A program made the translations under genes and the position numbers. Source: Nectonema munidae (lineage: Eukaryota > Nematomorpha > Nectonematoida > Nectonematidae). Taken from it: a DNA stretch of 64,000 nt. The DNA lies in contig JAUIRK010000884.1 in NCBI GenBank assembly GCA_030549495.1, positions 1-64,000 of the forward strand, in the 5' to 3' direction. The notes under the pieces are model-generated. The model had not been told where the DNA came from. It saw only the letters and a program-made list of their open reading frames with translations, and did not search any database. This document shows, one piece after another, positions 36,565 to 47,789 of the stretch (position 1 is the stretch's first letter; every line of letters starts with the position of its first letter).

Positions 36565-36824
36565 ATGTTGAGTCCTTCAAAGCAGTATCATTCCATCTAC
36601 ATAAATGAGGATGAAGTCATCAAGCTGATTGAAGGTTTTTTCGAGAAGCGAAACTTGCATATCAGTCAGATCGCGGTGGAAAGGGAGACGGGAGTGATTA
36701 ATGCCTGCAACTTCAACCAAGACATCATTTTCTTGCGCCAACTCATCTTGGATGGGAGATGGGAAGATTGCATCGAGTTTGTGGAACCAATCGCTTTGCT
36801 AAAACCATCCTTCAACATTAAAAA
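36565..36824 (+). CDS. WDR47: WDR47, coding exon 1 (LisH and start of CTLH)
   Basis: This exon encodes residues 1-87 of a WDR47 orthologue, a LisH/CTLH/WD40 adaptor associated with microtubules. Residues 16-48 are the LisH motif (VIKLIEGFFEKRNLHISQIA). [20 protein letters not shown] matches the vertebrate [20 protein letters not shown]. I chose ATG 36565 because family similarity begins about 17 residues later and a polypyrimidine tract plus AG (36557-36558) lies just upstream, so the ATG is probably in an internal exon after a 5' UTR intron. The exon ends in phase 2 at AA|GTCATT, a weak donor. Joining it to 41712 gives FNIKKFKFCIYRRKFYELLC, which aligns without a gap to vertebrate [20 protein letters not shown]. 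Confidence 0.88.
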
Positions 36825-38679
36825 GTCATTTTAAAAATATTTTTACAAGCTTCCTTCTTCATTTCTTGACAACAAAGAAATTTATTGACAATCATGAGAA
36901 AAGAAAGTACATTATTGAGCTATACTTTTTTGAGATACTTATAAAAATTTCTGCAGATATATATTAATTTTCAAGTATGATGAATTTAGTGGTAGCATTC
37001 ATACTTGTCAAAAAATTATTTAAATATGACAGCTCATGTCACAATAAAAATTTTATTCTTATAAAAAGTTTTTTACACATATATCCGTATTTTCAAGAAA
37101 GCTATTTCATCAGTCGGTAAATTAGGTATCTGTGAGACCTCCATCCTTTTTGCTACAAATTCCTTATCGGCCTGTAATCTCTCTCTCTCTCTTCTAAAAT
37201 TTGTGCAGTGTGTAATTTTGCTCTTCACATATTTAATTCAATAATAGTATATGTGGATAAATGCTTTCATCACAAATTTATTTTCTTCAACCTAAAACTT
37301 TTTTGAAGATTTATTTAGAACAGAAGAATTTACCCAATCTCAGAGCTTTCCTAAAGAATCTTGATGATTTTGGGGTTTTTTTATCAGTATCATGTCTTGT
37401 ATTATTATTATTATTATTGGTGAACAGATATCATTCTGGATATTTGGAAACCAATCCTTCAAAAAAGTTTTCACCCTCATCATCCAAGGATCTTTGGTTT
37501 TCCACGAAAAGAAAAAGATGGTCGAATTCTATTCAAATTATAAAATTTTCTTGACAGTGTCTATATCTTCACATGTCATAGTTATGAAACTAACCGATTG
37601 AAAACCTTCAAATTTCTGGTCCACGTTAGTGAATTGATTTTTGTATCTTAGCTAATAAGATGGTTTAAAGATTTTTCTTTTGCAAAGAAGGAGCTTCTTT
37701 TTCACTGTCCAGATATTTTGTGAAACACCACAAAAATTTTCGATGATTACACCACTTCCTAGTTAATTTGAAAAGAATAGGTCTTCCATGTAGACAAGAA
37801 ATATACTTCCTTCCATCATGTAGATTCTCAAATAACTACTACGCTGCGAGCCTTATTACACATTTTAGTATGCCAGTTACTATTACATTTTTCTGTTGAT
37901 CGCGCTTCAATGTGCTTTCAGGTACCTTCCTTCTCTCATACTCATCTTTTTATATTTTGTTTTTTCAATAAATATTTCATATTCATTGAAAGGCTGTTTA
38001 TATCCAATCCATAGAAGAAAGTGCAGTAAACCAAAATATATATTTTTTAAAAGCTTGATAGAAAGGCTTTTTTTTTTTTGGAAAAAACTCATTTTTATGG
38101 ATGCTACATTACGAATTCGTTTGCCACGTTAACGCATTTCTACACCGTAGTAGCAAAATTAAATAAGCTCTGTCGATTTGATATTAAAAAATTATTTTAA
38201 ATCTTATCCTTAATCAATATAGTTTTATCCTTAATCAATATAATGAGTCATTCAATCAATTTGCAGTCTTAATCAATAATAAGGTATACATTATCTATAG
38301 ATGAATTCAAAATTTTATAAAACAGAATTTTCAATTTCATTAATTTTAAAGATTCTTTGAACACAATACAAAAGCTGAGTTCATAAAAAATTTTACAGGC
38401 ATCCAATCAATCCATAATGATTTTAATCAAAAACGTGCGTATTTTCATTTTTCATAGAAACATTCTTTCCAGGGCTCCAAGCGTATAATTCGGGATGTAT
38501 CAAAAGCACAATTGTTAGTTACATATATAACCTTGAAATATAAATAATCCGCTTTAGTTCATATTCTATTTACAGAGAACAAAGCATAAATAAATGATGA
38601 AACAGCTTTTCAATTTTTTCAAATATAAATTATAATACATAAAACGTCGGAGCGGGAGCCATAAAATATTGCTCCGAAG

Positions 38680-39560
38680 CCCTGATTCTTACACTAAAAA
38701 ACTAAGTCCTAAAAAGAACTCAGCATCGTCAGCTTAGTACAAAAAATATATTATACTTAAAATATGAAAGAATGATTTTGGAGATAACTTTTAGGCACAC
38801 ACACTAATTCAAGTAGCACTTTAAAATATCTGTTATTTATAATGTGAATAAATGTTTTTGGAAAAAATTCTCTGGAATCAACCGCAAATTTGATTAACAT
38901 TTTCACACCCTAATTTCAAAAACAAAAATCAAATCAGCATGCTAGATTTAGTATAAAAAGTATTTTTATTGAAAATTTAAATGATATCATGGAATCATCG
39001 ATCGAAAATATGATTGACATTTTCACACCGTAAAGAGGAAAAATGATTCCAGAAACGAAATCTGCATGGTCGATTTAGTATATAAAAATATATTTTATCT
39101 AAAATATCATTGAATGTTCTGAAGGCATTTTAGATGTTAATCGTATAAATCGATTCACATTTTAAACATTAAGTCCAGAAACCATATTTACATGATTGAT
39201 TTAGTATAAAAATATATTTTATTTAAAATATCATTGAATGTTTTTGGAGACATTTTTTAGATTTAAACTGCAAAAATTGATTCCCAATTTCCGACATTTT
39301 GACACCCTAATTGTTAAAATTTAGTCTAGAAATGAAATCAGCATTCTCGATTTAGTACAAAGAATATCTTTTTATTTAAAATTTGAATTCAATTTTTGAA
39401 GACAATTTTCTGAGGTAAACCGCAAGTTTGATTGTCACTTTCAGATATTTTAAAATCGTAATTACGAAAACTGAGTCGAAAATGAAATCTGCATGCTTGT
39501 TAAATTAATGTTGTTTAAAATTTGAATGAAGGTTTTCGTAAGGTATTTTATAATCAATTA
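38680..39560. repeat. Diverged tandem satellite, unit ~130-150 bp, about six copies
   Basis: Each unit carries variants of GAAATCTGCATGCTCGATTT + AGTATAAAAATATATTTTAT + TTGAATGTTTTTGGAGACAT + CGCAAATTTGATTGACATTTT + CACACCCTAATT. Units start near 38700, 38930, 39055, 39180, 39330 and 39480. Divergence between units is high, so the array is old. It lies wholly inside WDR47 intron 1. Confidence 0.75.
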
Positions 39561-40389
39561 AAATTTTTATTGAGATTTGCTACGATGTGCTGTGCTTGTC
39601 GCATTAAATACAAATACTCTCGCCATCAAAGTTTAACATCGAACGCAAATCAAAAATACAATACATTTAATTACAAACAGCCTTCGCAAGCTTAAAAATG
39701 TTCATACCACAAGCGTACATCCTTACAATTTTCAAAGGACGAACTCTTTTTGTAATTTCACAATTTATTATTACAAAAGAATTTTTGTCGAATGAGCACA
39801 CCACCATTATTACCCGACATTATACTTGCACTGTAAGCCCTCAAACCCACCATTACTGCGAATGACGGCAGTAATTTATCAAGTCAAATTTTGTAATTCT
39901 GATTGCATCACCACCTTCTTCGGTGGTTTTCAAACTGGAGTCCGCGGTGCCCTACGGAACCCTGAAACAGTTCTATGGGACCGAGAAAGGGTCACTGAGT
40001 GAATCATTTTCCATAACATATTGCACCCATATTGAGTCATTTGCGATTTTTGCCAATAAGTCACATTTAAAAAAATAAATAATTTAGTCTTTGAATTGAG
40101 TACTATTTTTATTTTTTTATTGTTTTCAGTTCTGATTTTATAGATGTAAATGTGCATTTTTCTTATTTATTAAAAAATGAAATATGACGACTCATACTTG
40201 AAATTTGGTTTTACTGCCAAATAACTTTATTTGGTTTTAAGTGTCTTTTGTTGCTAAGTTTTAGCATCCACTTTTCTAAAGCCCGGCAAGTGAAGCCTGG
40301 ACTGAAAATGGAGCGCTCGAGTTGAGTAAACAAAACTATTGACTCTTTTAAACTTCAAGCTACGTATGCGGCAAACTTAGCTCCGCCTT

Positions 40390-40800
40390 ACGTTTGCGTA
40401 CAATATGTATATGAAAAGCACCTGGTAGACAAATTTTTGTTTTGCGAAATTCGTAGCAGTAGAACAACTACAAGAGAAATATTTGACAAGATGGATGCAG
40501 TGTGTACTGAACTTGCGATAGCTCAGATTAAGTAAAAATCTGCAGATGCAATTGGTACACAGTGCGCTATTCATCGCGATGCCTTAATAATGAAAAATGT
40601 TCTCAATGAAGTCACTAAAACAGCATATTTAATTAAGGCAAATGCCCTCAGCTCTTGTGTGTTTTCGGAGGAGATTTTGAATTTGAAAAACTCTTGCTGC
40701 ACTCAAATGTGAGAATGGATATTCAAAGGAAAAGTTTCGAAGCGAGAAAAATGCAGCAATTTCTGCAAAGCTAGACGACATGCGTAGAGTAGTAGGCTTT
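40390..40800 (+). pseudogene. hAT transposase relic (ZBED5/FAM200-like)
   Basis: The + strand reads HLVDKFLFCEIRSSRTTTRE, then GTQCAIHRDALIMKNVLNEV and TKTAYLIKANALSSCVFSEE. The C-x-I-H-R-x-A-L-x-x-K block followed by V-n-x-I-K-A-x-x-L-x-S-R-x-F is the hallmark central region of ZBED5/GTF2IRD2/FAM200-type hAT transposases. The stretch after it (hSnvRmdiQrKsf) corresponds to the W-L-S-R-G-K-V block, degraded. An internal stop and frame changes mark it as dead. No terminal repeats were located. Confidence 0.6.
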
Positions 40801-40954
40801 ATTGAGGAATGAGATATAATTTACACACTGCATTATGTGGGGATACGAGCCTTATATACTTGCACAATGTATGGTACAGGTTAAGGTCAGAATAAGGCCA
40901 TTACCAGCTCTGATAGTTGCTCCTGGTAAGGTGATGTGCAAAATTAATCTTGCA

Positions 40955-41088
40955 TTAACCCATTTACGACCAATGTTCCTATTTTGGAACATAAGTAATT
41001 TCATCTTCGTCTGCTTTTTTCAATGACTTTGAATATAAATCGTCTGCGTTTTTTTAGATATCGTCTGCTTTGTTTGGCCTTAAATGGG
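40955..41088 (+). mobile_element. piggyBac-like MITE in WDR47 intron 1
   Basis: The left end is TTAACCCATTTACGACC; the right end TTGGCCTTAAATGGG has lost its TTAA. The interior (AAGTAATTTCATCTTCGTCT, CAATGACTTTGAATATAAATC) is nearly identical to the reverse complement of 36364-36501. The pair could fold across the 4.5 kb between them. Confidence 0.85.
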
Positions 41089-41711
41089 AGTGATGTCTTT
41101 TAGCTAGTTTGATAGAAGCATAGCTGAGAATACCTTACGACATGCATAGAATTTTCTGATTCGATTTTCGTATATTCCTATCATTTTTAGTGAACATATT
41201 TGAATCTATGAATTTCCTTAACCTTGGGCCGCAAAGAAAAGTGATGAAAGTACCCGATTGTCATAAAAATTGTCAGCTTTTGAAATGAAGCTGGAATTAT
41301 GGCATTCTTAAACAATAAAAATTGCTCGATTTTTTAACATATTTGTTGAAAACAATATTAATAAATGAAATGATAATATTGAAATAAATTAATATTTGTA
41401 GAGGAGCACGCTGTACACGACATTCTCAGGACTGGGCCTTCAAAATCGAGTGGAGGCTAATTATTTTCAGGCGATTATTTAAAAGACATCGCTGAATTTT
41501 TACTTTTTAAGGTCTTTTTCATGTAAAATAATATAATCTCTAAAATTTCGGCCCTCTCCCCGGATTTGTTTACCTGTATCCATTACTTATGTATAATTAT
41601 ATATTTTTATATGCACCACACTCTGGCCTGTGCTCATCTCAGCATTGTGGTTGAAGGAACATTTGTTCTCTTAGCACGTTTTCAATACTTCTTTGTATAC
41701 TTTGTTTTAAG

Positions 41712-42318
41712 ATTCAAGTTTTGCATTTATCGGAGAAAATTCTATGAGCTCTTGTGCATTCGAGAAGAACTGCCATTCATCAACGACTTCTTTGTGGAGT
41801 CCAATCAAGAAATTTCGAGATGCATGTCCCTTCTACAGCGATTCTGTGACACCCAGACCGAAGTTGAACGCCTGCATGCGTTGCTAACCCAAGAAAACCT
41901 TCTCACCACGGCCTTCTTCCAGCAATGGAATCCAAGTTCTAATAGAATGCGCTGTTTTCAAGAAAGCCTGCCTCTTCTTAAGACTTTTTTCAGTGCCTGT
42001 GATTATGGCGATCCTAACTCTGGCGACAAAACCAGAGGCAGAGCAGTTGATGGTGATCGTCTGCTAAATTTAATTATCAAAGGACTTTTACACGAAAAAT
42101 GCATTGATCTTTGCCAAGAAAAAGCGCGCGAACTCAGCGTCACAAATCCTTTTGATAGTCAACGCAAGGCATCATCATCTTGTGTTTCTCCTCTTGTCAG
42201 CTCATCATCCCTTTTTGCACAAAAGAGTTTCACGAGTGCTGATGCTTCTCTGATATTTTGGATGAAGTCCTTGCCTCATTCAGTATTTTCTTGTCCATTT
42301 GAGCAGCCACATTTAAAA
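41712..42318 (+). CDS. WDR47: WDR47, coding exon 2 (CTLH region)
   Basis: This exon encodes residues 87-289. RRKFYELLCIREELPF continues the CTLH region. TAFFQQWNPSSNRMRCFQES matches vertebrate EFKDWNPSTARVHCFEEV, RLLNLIIKGLLHEKCIDLCQ matches [20 protein letters not shown], and FWMKSLPHSVFSCPFEQPHL matches [20 protein letters not shown]. A low-complexity Ser-rich insert (about SSSCVSPLVSSSS) sits where the vertebrate protein has an acidic loop. The acceptor is TTTGTTTTAAG|A and the donor is AAA|GTAACA in phase 0. The open frame continues past the donor to a stop at 42387; I reject that extension because similarity stops at the donor and the next exon starts in matching phase. Confidence 0.9.
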
Positions 42319-43549
42319 GTAACACCGTTTTTTATAAATGCTACACAAGATCACAGAATTTCGTCAGAACCGATATATCAATTCTAAAATCAAATGCTCT
42401 TTTTTCGTTCATTCGTCGACCATTAAAATTCTTTTTATGAATCTTCCCATATGATATAATGAGAAAGTAATAAGATTCAAAAATGGAGTATTTATTTACT
42501 ATAGAAAACAAATTTGAAATAACTCAATTTTCAGAAAGTAACCTTTTTTGACAATCTTCAAAACTGCAAATAAAATATATTAAAAAACAAAGATATATAT
42601 GTACTGAAACATAATACAACAAATAACAGAAAAATAAATAAGCGTCTTATACAACCCTCACATCATTGCTACATACACATTAGTGGCGGGGCGATACTAA
42701 AGATTTGTGCGATTTCTAGGGCGATTCTTAAAAAATATACAGATTCGTTTCATTTTGAAACTTTATAATTTTCACAAATCCACTAAGTATTCAATTAGCA
42801 ATTATTTTAAAAACGATAATAAATCCGAAAATGACATAAAATTTTACTTTAACAAATATGAACTCAGCAGTATTACTTAATTTTACCTTTTATCCATTAC
42901 GCAATCAAGAGAAAAATTCGAAAAATTATAAAAAAAAATACCTACAGTCAATGTACCACAAATAGGACGTAGGCAAAACCAAATTTTTGATGTAATTCAA
43001 AAGGAACTGACCAAAATCATCTGCTTTAGGGGCACTGGTCGGTTAATTGCATCTTGAAGAGAAGAATAAACCACACAACCAACCAACCTCTTTACCCCAA
43101 TTTCAAAACTGCTATGTTGTCTTTGGTGCCTAACTAAAGACATCATTTAGCTGATTATATGCTTTAACAATAAACCGAAGATCTACAAGATGCTAGGAAT
43201 AAAAATTTTAAGCAAAATGTGAAAACATTGCCAACTATTCAAAGCAATCTTGATAAGAAAAAACTAAAACATCAAATAAAACGAATATCTAAGAATAAAG
43301 ATGCTATACATTTGATTTCTGGAATAAAAGACTTGATTCCTTAAATTATATTTAGCCTTTTAACTCTTTCAGTCACAGTAAATGGGGATAAAGCTTGTGA
43401 GCTTTAAATTATAGAGAATACCCTTTTATATAGTTATGTTCTATAACTGAAATCGCCAAGCCCTGATTTACAATTTGGCAGTTTATTTTTATTAGTGTTA
43501 TGAGGGTTGGGATTCAAAATGAGAGTTCTTGATACATCGTATACTTTAG
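42319..43549 (+). other. WDR47 intron 2
   Basis: AT-rich; no element or additional exon recognised. Confidence 0.65.
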
Positions 43550-43737
43550 ATGGAAATCACGCCATTCAATAGGCCATGCCTGCAAGCCTCTTGGACAGAA
43601 CATATGTTTCAGAAGCCAATACAGCCAAATATATTCCCGTTTTCAGCAGTTCCAAAGACAAGGCCTACCACCTGTAAACTTGCAAATCAAAGCATCATTC
43701 TGGCATCAGAAGCAGATTCTGACTCCTTGTCACAGGG
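43550..43737 (+). CDS. WDR47: WDR47, coding exon 3 (linker)
   Basis: This exon encodes residues 290-352 (MEITPFNRPCLQASWTEHMF ... SDSLSQG). After a phase-0 acceptor (ACTTTAG|A) it continues FEQPHLK from exon 2. SWTEHMFQKPIQPNIFPFSA corresponds to the vertebrate segment [20 protein letters not shown]. The donor GG|GTATCT is phase 2, which fits the one-base start of exon 4 exactly. Its higher GC and lack of repeats contrast with the flanking introns. The function of this linker is unknown. Confidence 0.7.
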
Positions 43738-44688
43738 GTATCTCTTTAAGTAGGATTGAATGTAACCATTTAAATAGCAGAGCACAGTTTCTAAGCCATT
43801 ACGCCTTAGCTTTACGAGTATCATAGATCTACTTTGAAAATAAAATAAATTCGTCATACAAATATTACACGAAATAGTAGTTGTTTGGTAAGACCACGAG
43901 AGACAACAAAAAAAGTATATATTGTATAAAAAGTATATGGGATCCTACCAGATTGCTGCTAGCATGTCCCATTTACAAAATCGATCACGTTGGATAATCC
44001 TACTTTTAGTCAAAAGTTTTATATGAAACTTTGCACGCCTCTAAAAATGTTAAGCAAACGTGGATAATATATAAACCTTCACAGATCTTGGCTGTCATAC
44101 GTCAAAGTTATATTTACATTTTAGTCATATTACAGCTGTATATCAGTGGTTTTGTAGGATCCCAAGACACAGCAAAATCAAGAAATAGTTGAAAATTTTC
44201 AATAAAATATTGGGAATCCCTCAAAAATACATTGATAAATATATGGATTTTCATAAAGCTTCAGTGACCTAATGCAAAGTACACTATTTTATATTTTAGT
44301 AAAAGTGGTAGATATATACACCATTTTTACTTCTAAATTGTCTGTCTTTTTTCAATTCTAAACGCTCTTTCCAAAAGACAATTTATAAGTAAAAATGGTA
44401 TACATAATTTCACTGGTGTATCCTGAGATTAATTTTAAGGCTTGCCTATTTTCATAAATCGAATGATGTAAAACTTTTTGCATCGATACATAATTCATAT
44501 GCATAAAGGCCATTTTTCCTTTGTGAAAATAATTGCGTTAGACTGAGAATAAAACAATTTAAGTTGCAGGAGAAGCTTTTCAATTAATGAAGTTTAAAAA
44601 ATTCCAAAATTTTAAGCGAGTTTAAATATAGTTCTTTTGATTTTGTTTAATCTTATTAAAATAGTAGGAATATATTTTTACTCTCCAG
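43738..44688 (+). other. WDR47 intron 3
   Basis: AT-rich; no element or additional exon recognised. Confidence 0.6.
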
Positions 44689-44922
44689 TGTTCAGTTGAG
44701 AAGAGACAAGCGCACGAACTTGCTCGTTGCCAAAGATCCCCGAACTGTTCCGAGATGCTTTGAGCGCGAAACGACAACGCAAGAAGAGAAGCGTCCTATG
44801 TCGCAGTCCTTTGCCGAATTTTGCCAACAACTCAAGAATATGAACATCGTCACTCTTGGCCAAAACAGTGACACTGCCAACACGAATACTAACACACCTT
44901 ATCATCACAAGAGAATTGAAAG
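44689..44922 (+). CDS. WDR47: WDR47, coding exon 4 (linker), last one in window
   Basis: The acceptor TTTTTACTCTCCAG|T is strong and the donor AAAG|GTAGCT is good. Joined in phase, the exon reads VQLRRDKRTNLLVAKDPRTV ... EEKRPMSQSFAEFCQQLKNM ... HHKRIE. PMSQSFAEF resembles the vertebrate PMSHSFANF segment between CTLH and coiled coil. The exon ends in phase 2, so a further exon beginning with one base of an Arg or Ser codon is expected. No coiled-coil or WD40 exon is recognisable in the remaining 19 kb, so the rest lies beyond the window or is missing. Confidence 0.75.
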
Positions 44923-45588
44923 GTAGCTCGTTTCCATTTTATAATTTGATTACCAATTTAAATTGAAGTTTAAAATTTTATACAACAAGGAGATGATGGA
45001 CAATGGCAGTATTTTTCAATATTCTCGATATGTGCGGTCTGAACGCCTTCATTTTATGTAAGGAAGTCGGGATCATAAAGCACTCAAGGAGAGAATTTTG
45101 TTAAATCTGGCCGAGAATCTTTCACTCGGGTGTAAAAATAAAAACAAATCTTGTTTTCTCCGTCTTATTCCGCACAAAGAAAACGATGCTTCCTCCGTAA
45201 AAATAATAAAACGAAAACAAAGTGTAACACGTGTGTAAACTTCGTGGGCGAAACTTGCTCCAAGCAAATGTTGAAATGATTTAAATAAAATTTTTCAGCA
45301 GCTTGTTGTATTGTTGAAAAATATCATCAGAAAACATACATGGCTTTTATAGGCCCGTTTTTTTTCTTAATGAAAATTTCTAAAAATATCTTTCTGTTTC
45401 TAGTTTTTTGAAAGACCAAGTATCCTCTCCGTGATAAACAATCCAAATGGGGTATTTTTCAGCACCATAAGGTTTGGAAAATCGTTTTTTACTTCTTAAT
45501 ACTATATTCGTTTTTTGAAACAACTGAAAAAATGTTTTTATAAACAATTTTTATTTATAAAAAGTTTCATGGACAAAAAAAATTTTCT
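44923..45588. other. Non-coding stretch, nothing recognised
   Basis: The open frame at 45073-45267 (- strand) shows no motif. This may be the continuing WDR47 intron. Confidence 0.45.
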
Positions 45589-47786
45589 GACACATATGTC
45601 ACAATAGTAAACTTAGGAAAATATTTCAAAAACTTTTTTGTGTATATATCTTTATATATTATGAGATAGTGTAAAATTTTATTTAAAAAGTATACACACA
45701 GTTATAAATGAAAATTTTAAAGCAATTTTTTTTTTTAGTGAAACACAAATAAACTTCACATTTGACACAAAAACTGTCAGTTTTGCTCTCAGCTTTTTTT
45801 CTTGAGCAAAAAACATCTGTCTTTTTGGCTGTTGTGGATCTGGTGCTCAGACGTATTTGGTTGTAAATTTGAAGAAAGCTTTTAAAAGAAGCAACTTGAG
45901 AAGCCTGTCAATTATTTATTAAAGATTTAGCAATAATTGTAGTAAACTCCAGCAAGCTTACTACATTTGAATCTTTTTATTCAAACTAGAATATATCACA
46001 TGTGAATTGCTTATACAAATTGAAAGTAAGTCAAAAAAATCTTGCAGTAATATTTTTTGAAAATCTCCTATCACAAGAATAATATAAAGTCTTTGGTCCA
46101 TTAAATCTACACCACCCATATGTTTATTGTATTTCAAAACAATTTCAGGATTTATCTTTCCATTTTACACAAGAAAGAACAGAAGAATAAAAGGTTTGGT
46201 GTTGCCCTCTTTTTATTTCTTTATCAGGTTTGAAGTTTGGCAAATTTTTACGATTTGAAAGTATAGTACCACATACGAAAACATTATTTGATGATAAACT
46301 GTCTGCCAACTCTACAGAACTAAAAAAGTTGTCGTAAAATACTCGACAGCCTTTATTTTCAATATTAGGAGTAAACTTTTTGACCCAACATGCTCCCAAG
46401 TTTTCTTTTCTATCCTCGCATTTTCCAGTATAGAGATCAAACTGATGCAGATATGCAACTTCAGATGCACACCTGCAAAAGAATTTAAAACCCCACTTGA
46501 CTGGTTTATTGTTTATGTATTGTTTTAAATTTTATCATATGCTCGTCTAAAGATTGATAAAGAGATGGAAAACGAGAACTTTGAAAGCTTTCATTGAGAA
46601 TTTGAAATATCGGGCGTATTTTGTAGGCTTTATCATAATTTGCATCTGATCTCAGCAAGCATTTATTATTGTCATTGGAATGAAGGGATGCATGTAAGAT
46701 TTCAAATCGACTACGAGTCATTATTTGCTATGAAAGGAACTCCAAAATCTTTTTCTGTAGACCAATACAAAGATAAAGACGGAAGTAGCCCATTATAATA
46801 TTTATTCCGAGAAACGCGCTCATTTCCTCTTTACTTGATAGAAAAGGACATCCTTTTTGCTCCATATAAAGGGTTGCTTGTTCCAAAATTAAATCTAATA
46901 TTTTACTATAATTAGAAACTTTATAAAACACTGTAATTGGACTTATTTTTTCGTTCTCACAAAAATTTAAATTCGGCATACCATAAAGAAAATTGTTTTT
47001 TATTTCAGCTTTATTTACTTCTCCCTTTTTAGTCCATTTATGTTTTTTTATTAATCTTTTGTGCATCTTCACTGTGAAATACTTTACTTGACGAAGATAA
47101 AGAATCTTCTAAATAAACTAATACATTCATTATTTTCCTCTTCTAAAAAATTTATATCTTCTTGGTCTAGTAACTAGACTCTAGTTCATCATTATAATCG
47201 GTTGAATCACATTCACTATTATCAGCATTCATCAAATATTCAATCGAATCACCCATAAAATTGAATAATCCTTTTTTCAATTCCAACATTTAAAAAATTC
47301 TTATAAAAAAACTAAAAATAAACAAATTAAAAAAAGAAAAAATTGATAAAAAATTAAAAATAAATTAAAAAACACATCAAAAAAGTCTTTTATTTTTTAA
47401 AAATTAATATAATCAAAGGAAATAAACAAATAAAATAAGATATAAAATATGTCCACAGACAATTAAACAACTACGGTGACATATGTCACAATAAATCAAT
47501 CTTAAAAATAAGATAGTTTTTTAAATTAATTTTTATATAAAGTTAATACTTTACTAAAATAAGCAATAATTTATTTATTTTATATTCCTAGGTGTAAATT
47601 TTTTTTAGTTTATATCTAAAATAGAATTAAAGTAAGAGGGATTCAAAGTTCTAAACTTTTCTTCAAAATTTTTTATTCCAAAACTTTTTTAATTTGAAAC
47701 AAAAATTTATTTAACTATTCAAATTTGTACTTTTTTGCTAAATAAAGTAATGTGACACATATGTCCTATAGTGGTCAAAGGGTTAA
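45589..47786 (-). mobile_element. piggyBac transposon, decayed, right end with TTAA
   Basis: The right terminus reads (inverted) TTAACCCTTTGACCACTATA followed by GGACATATGTGTCAC. The palindrome GACACATATGTC recurs as a subterminal repeat at about 45589 and, in variant form, at about 47477. A transposase on the - strand fills the middle. I could not find a clean left TTAA end, so the left terminus may be truncated near 45589. Confidence 0.8.
45735..47289 (-). pseudogene. piggyBac transposase, frame-broken, catalytic residues kept
   Basis: The probable start is ATG at 47289 (MLELKKGLFNFMGDSIEYLM). The following blocks are YGMPNLNFCENEKISPITVF, FLGINIIMGYFRLYL, SRFEILHASLHSNDNNKCLL and KAYKIRPIFQILNESFQSSR. 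They continue with LDEHMIKFKTIHKQ (first catalytic Asp), KWGFKFFCRCASEVAYLHQF, CRVFYDNFFSSVELADSL (second Asp), FVCGTILSNRKNLP and MGGVDLMDQRLYII (third Asp pair). A C-terminal Cys-rich finger (KTDSFCVKCEVYLCF) lies near 45735-45780. Frame breaks occur near 46725, 46500 and 46140, so it is inactive but comparatively young. Confidence 0.85.
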
Positions 47787-47789
47787 ATT

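Larger units (their letters stand above)
36825..41711 (+). other. WDR47 intron 1 (4.9 kb)
   Basis: The borders are GT (36825) and AG (41710-41711). It contains a (TC)n run near 37180, a (TAT)n run near 37399, a diverged tandem satellite (38680-39560), a hAT relic (40390-40800) and a piggyBac-like MITE (40955-41088). I found no extra WDR47 exon. Confidence 0.75.

Noticed and set aside
37261-37601. Coding exon in WDR47 intron 1
   Set aside because: The overlapping frames are driven by a (TAT)n run and show no similarity or good splice sites.
42319-42387. Extension of WDR47 exon 2 to the stop at 42387
   Set aside because: Similarity to WDR47 stops at AAA|GTAACA, and the next exon joins in phase there.
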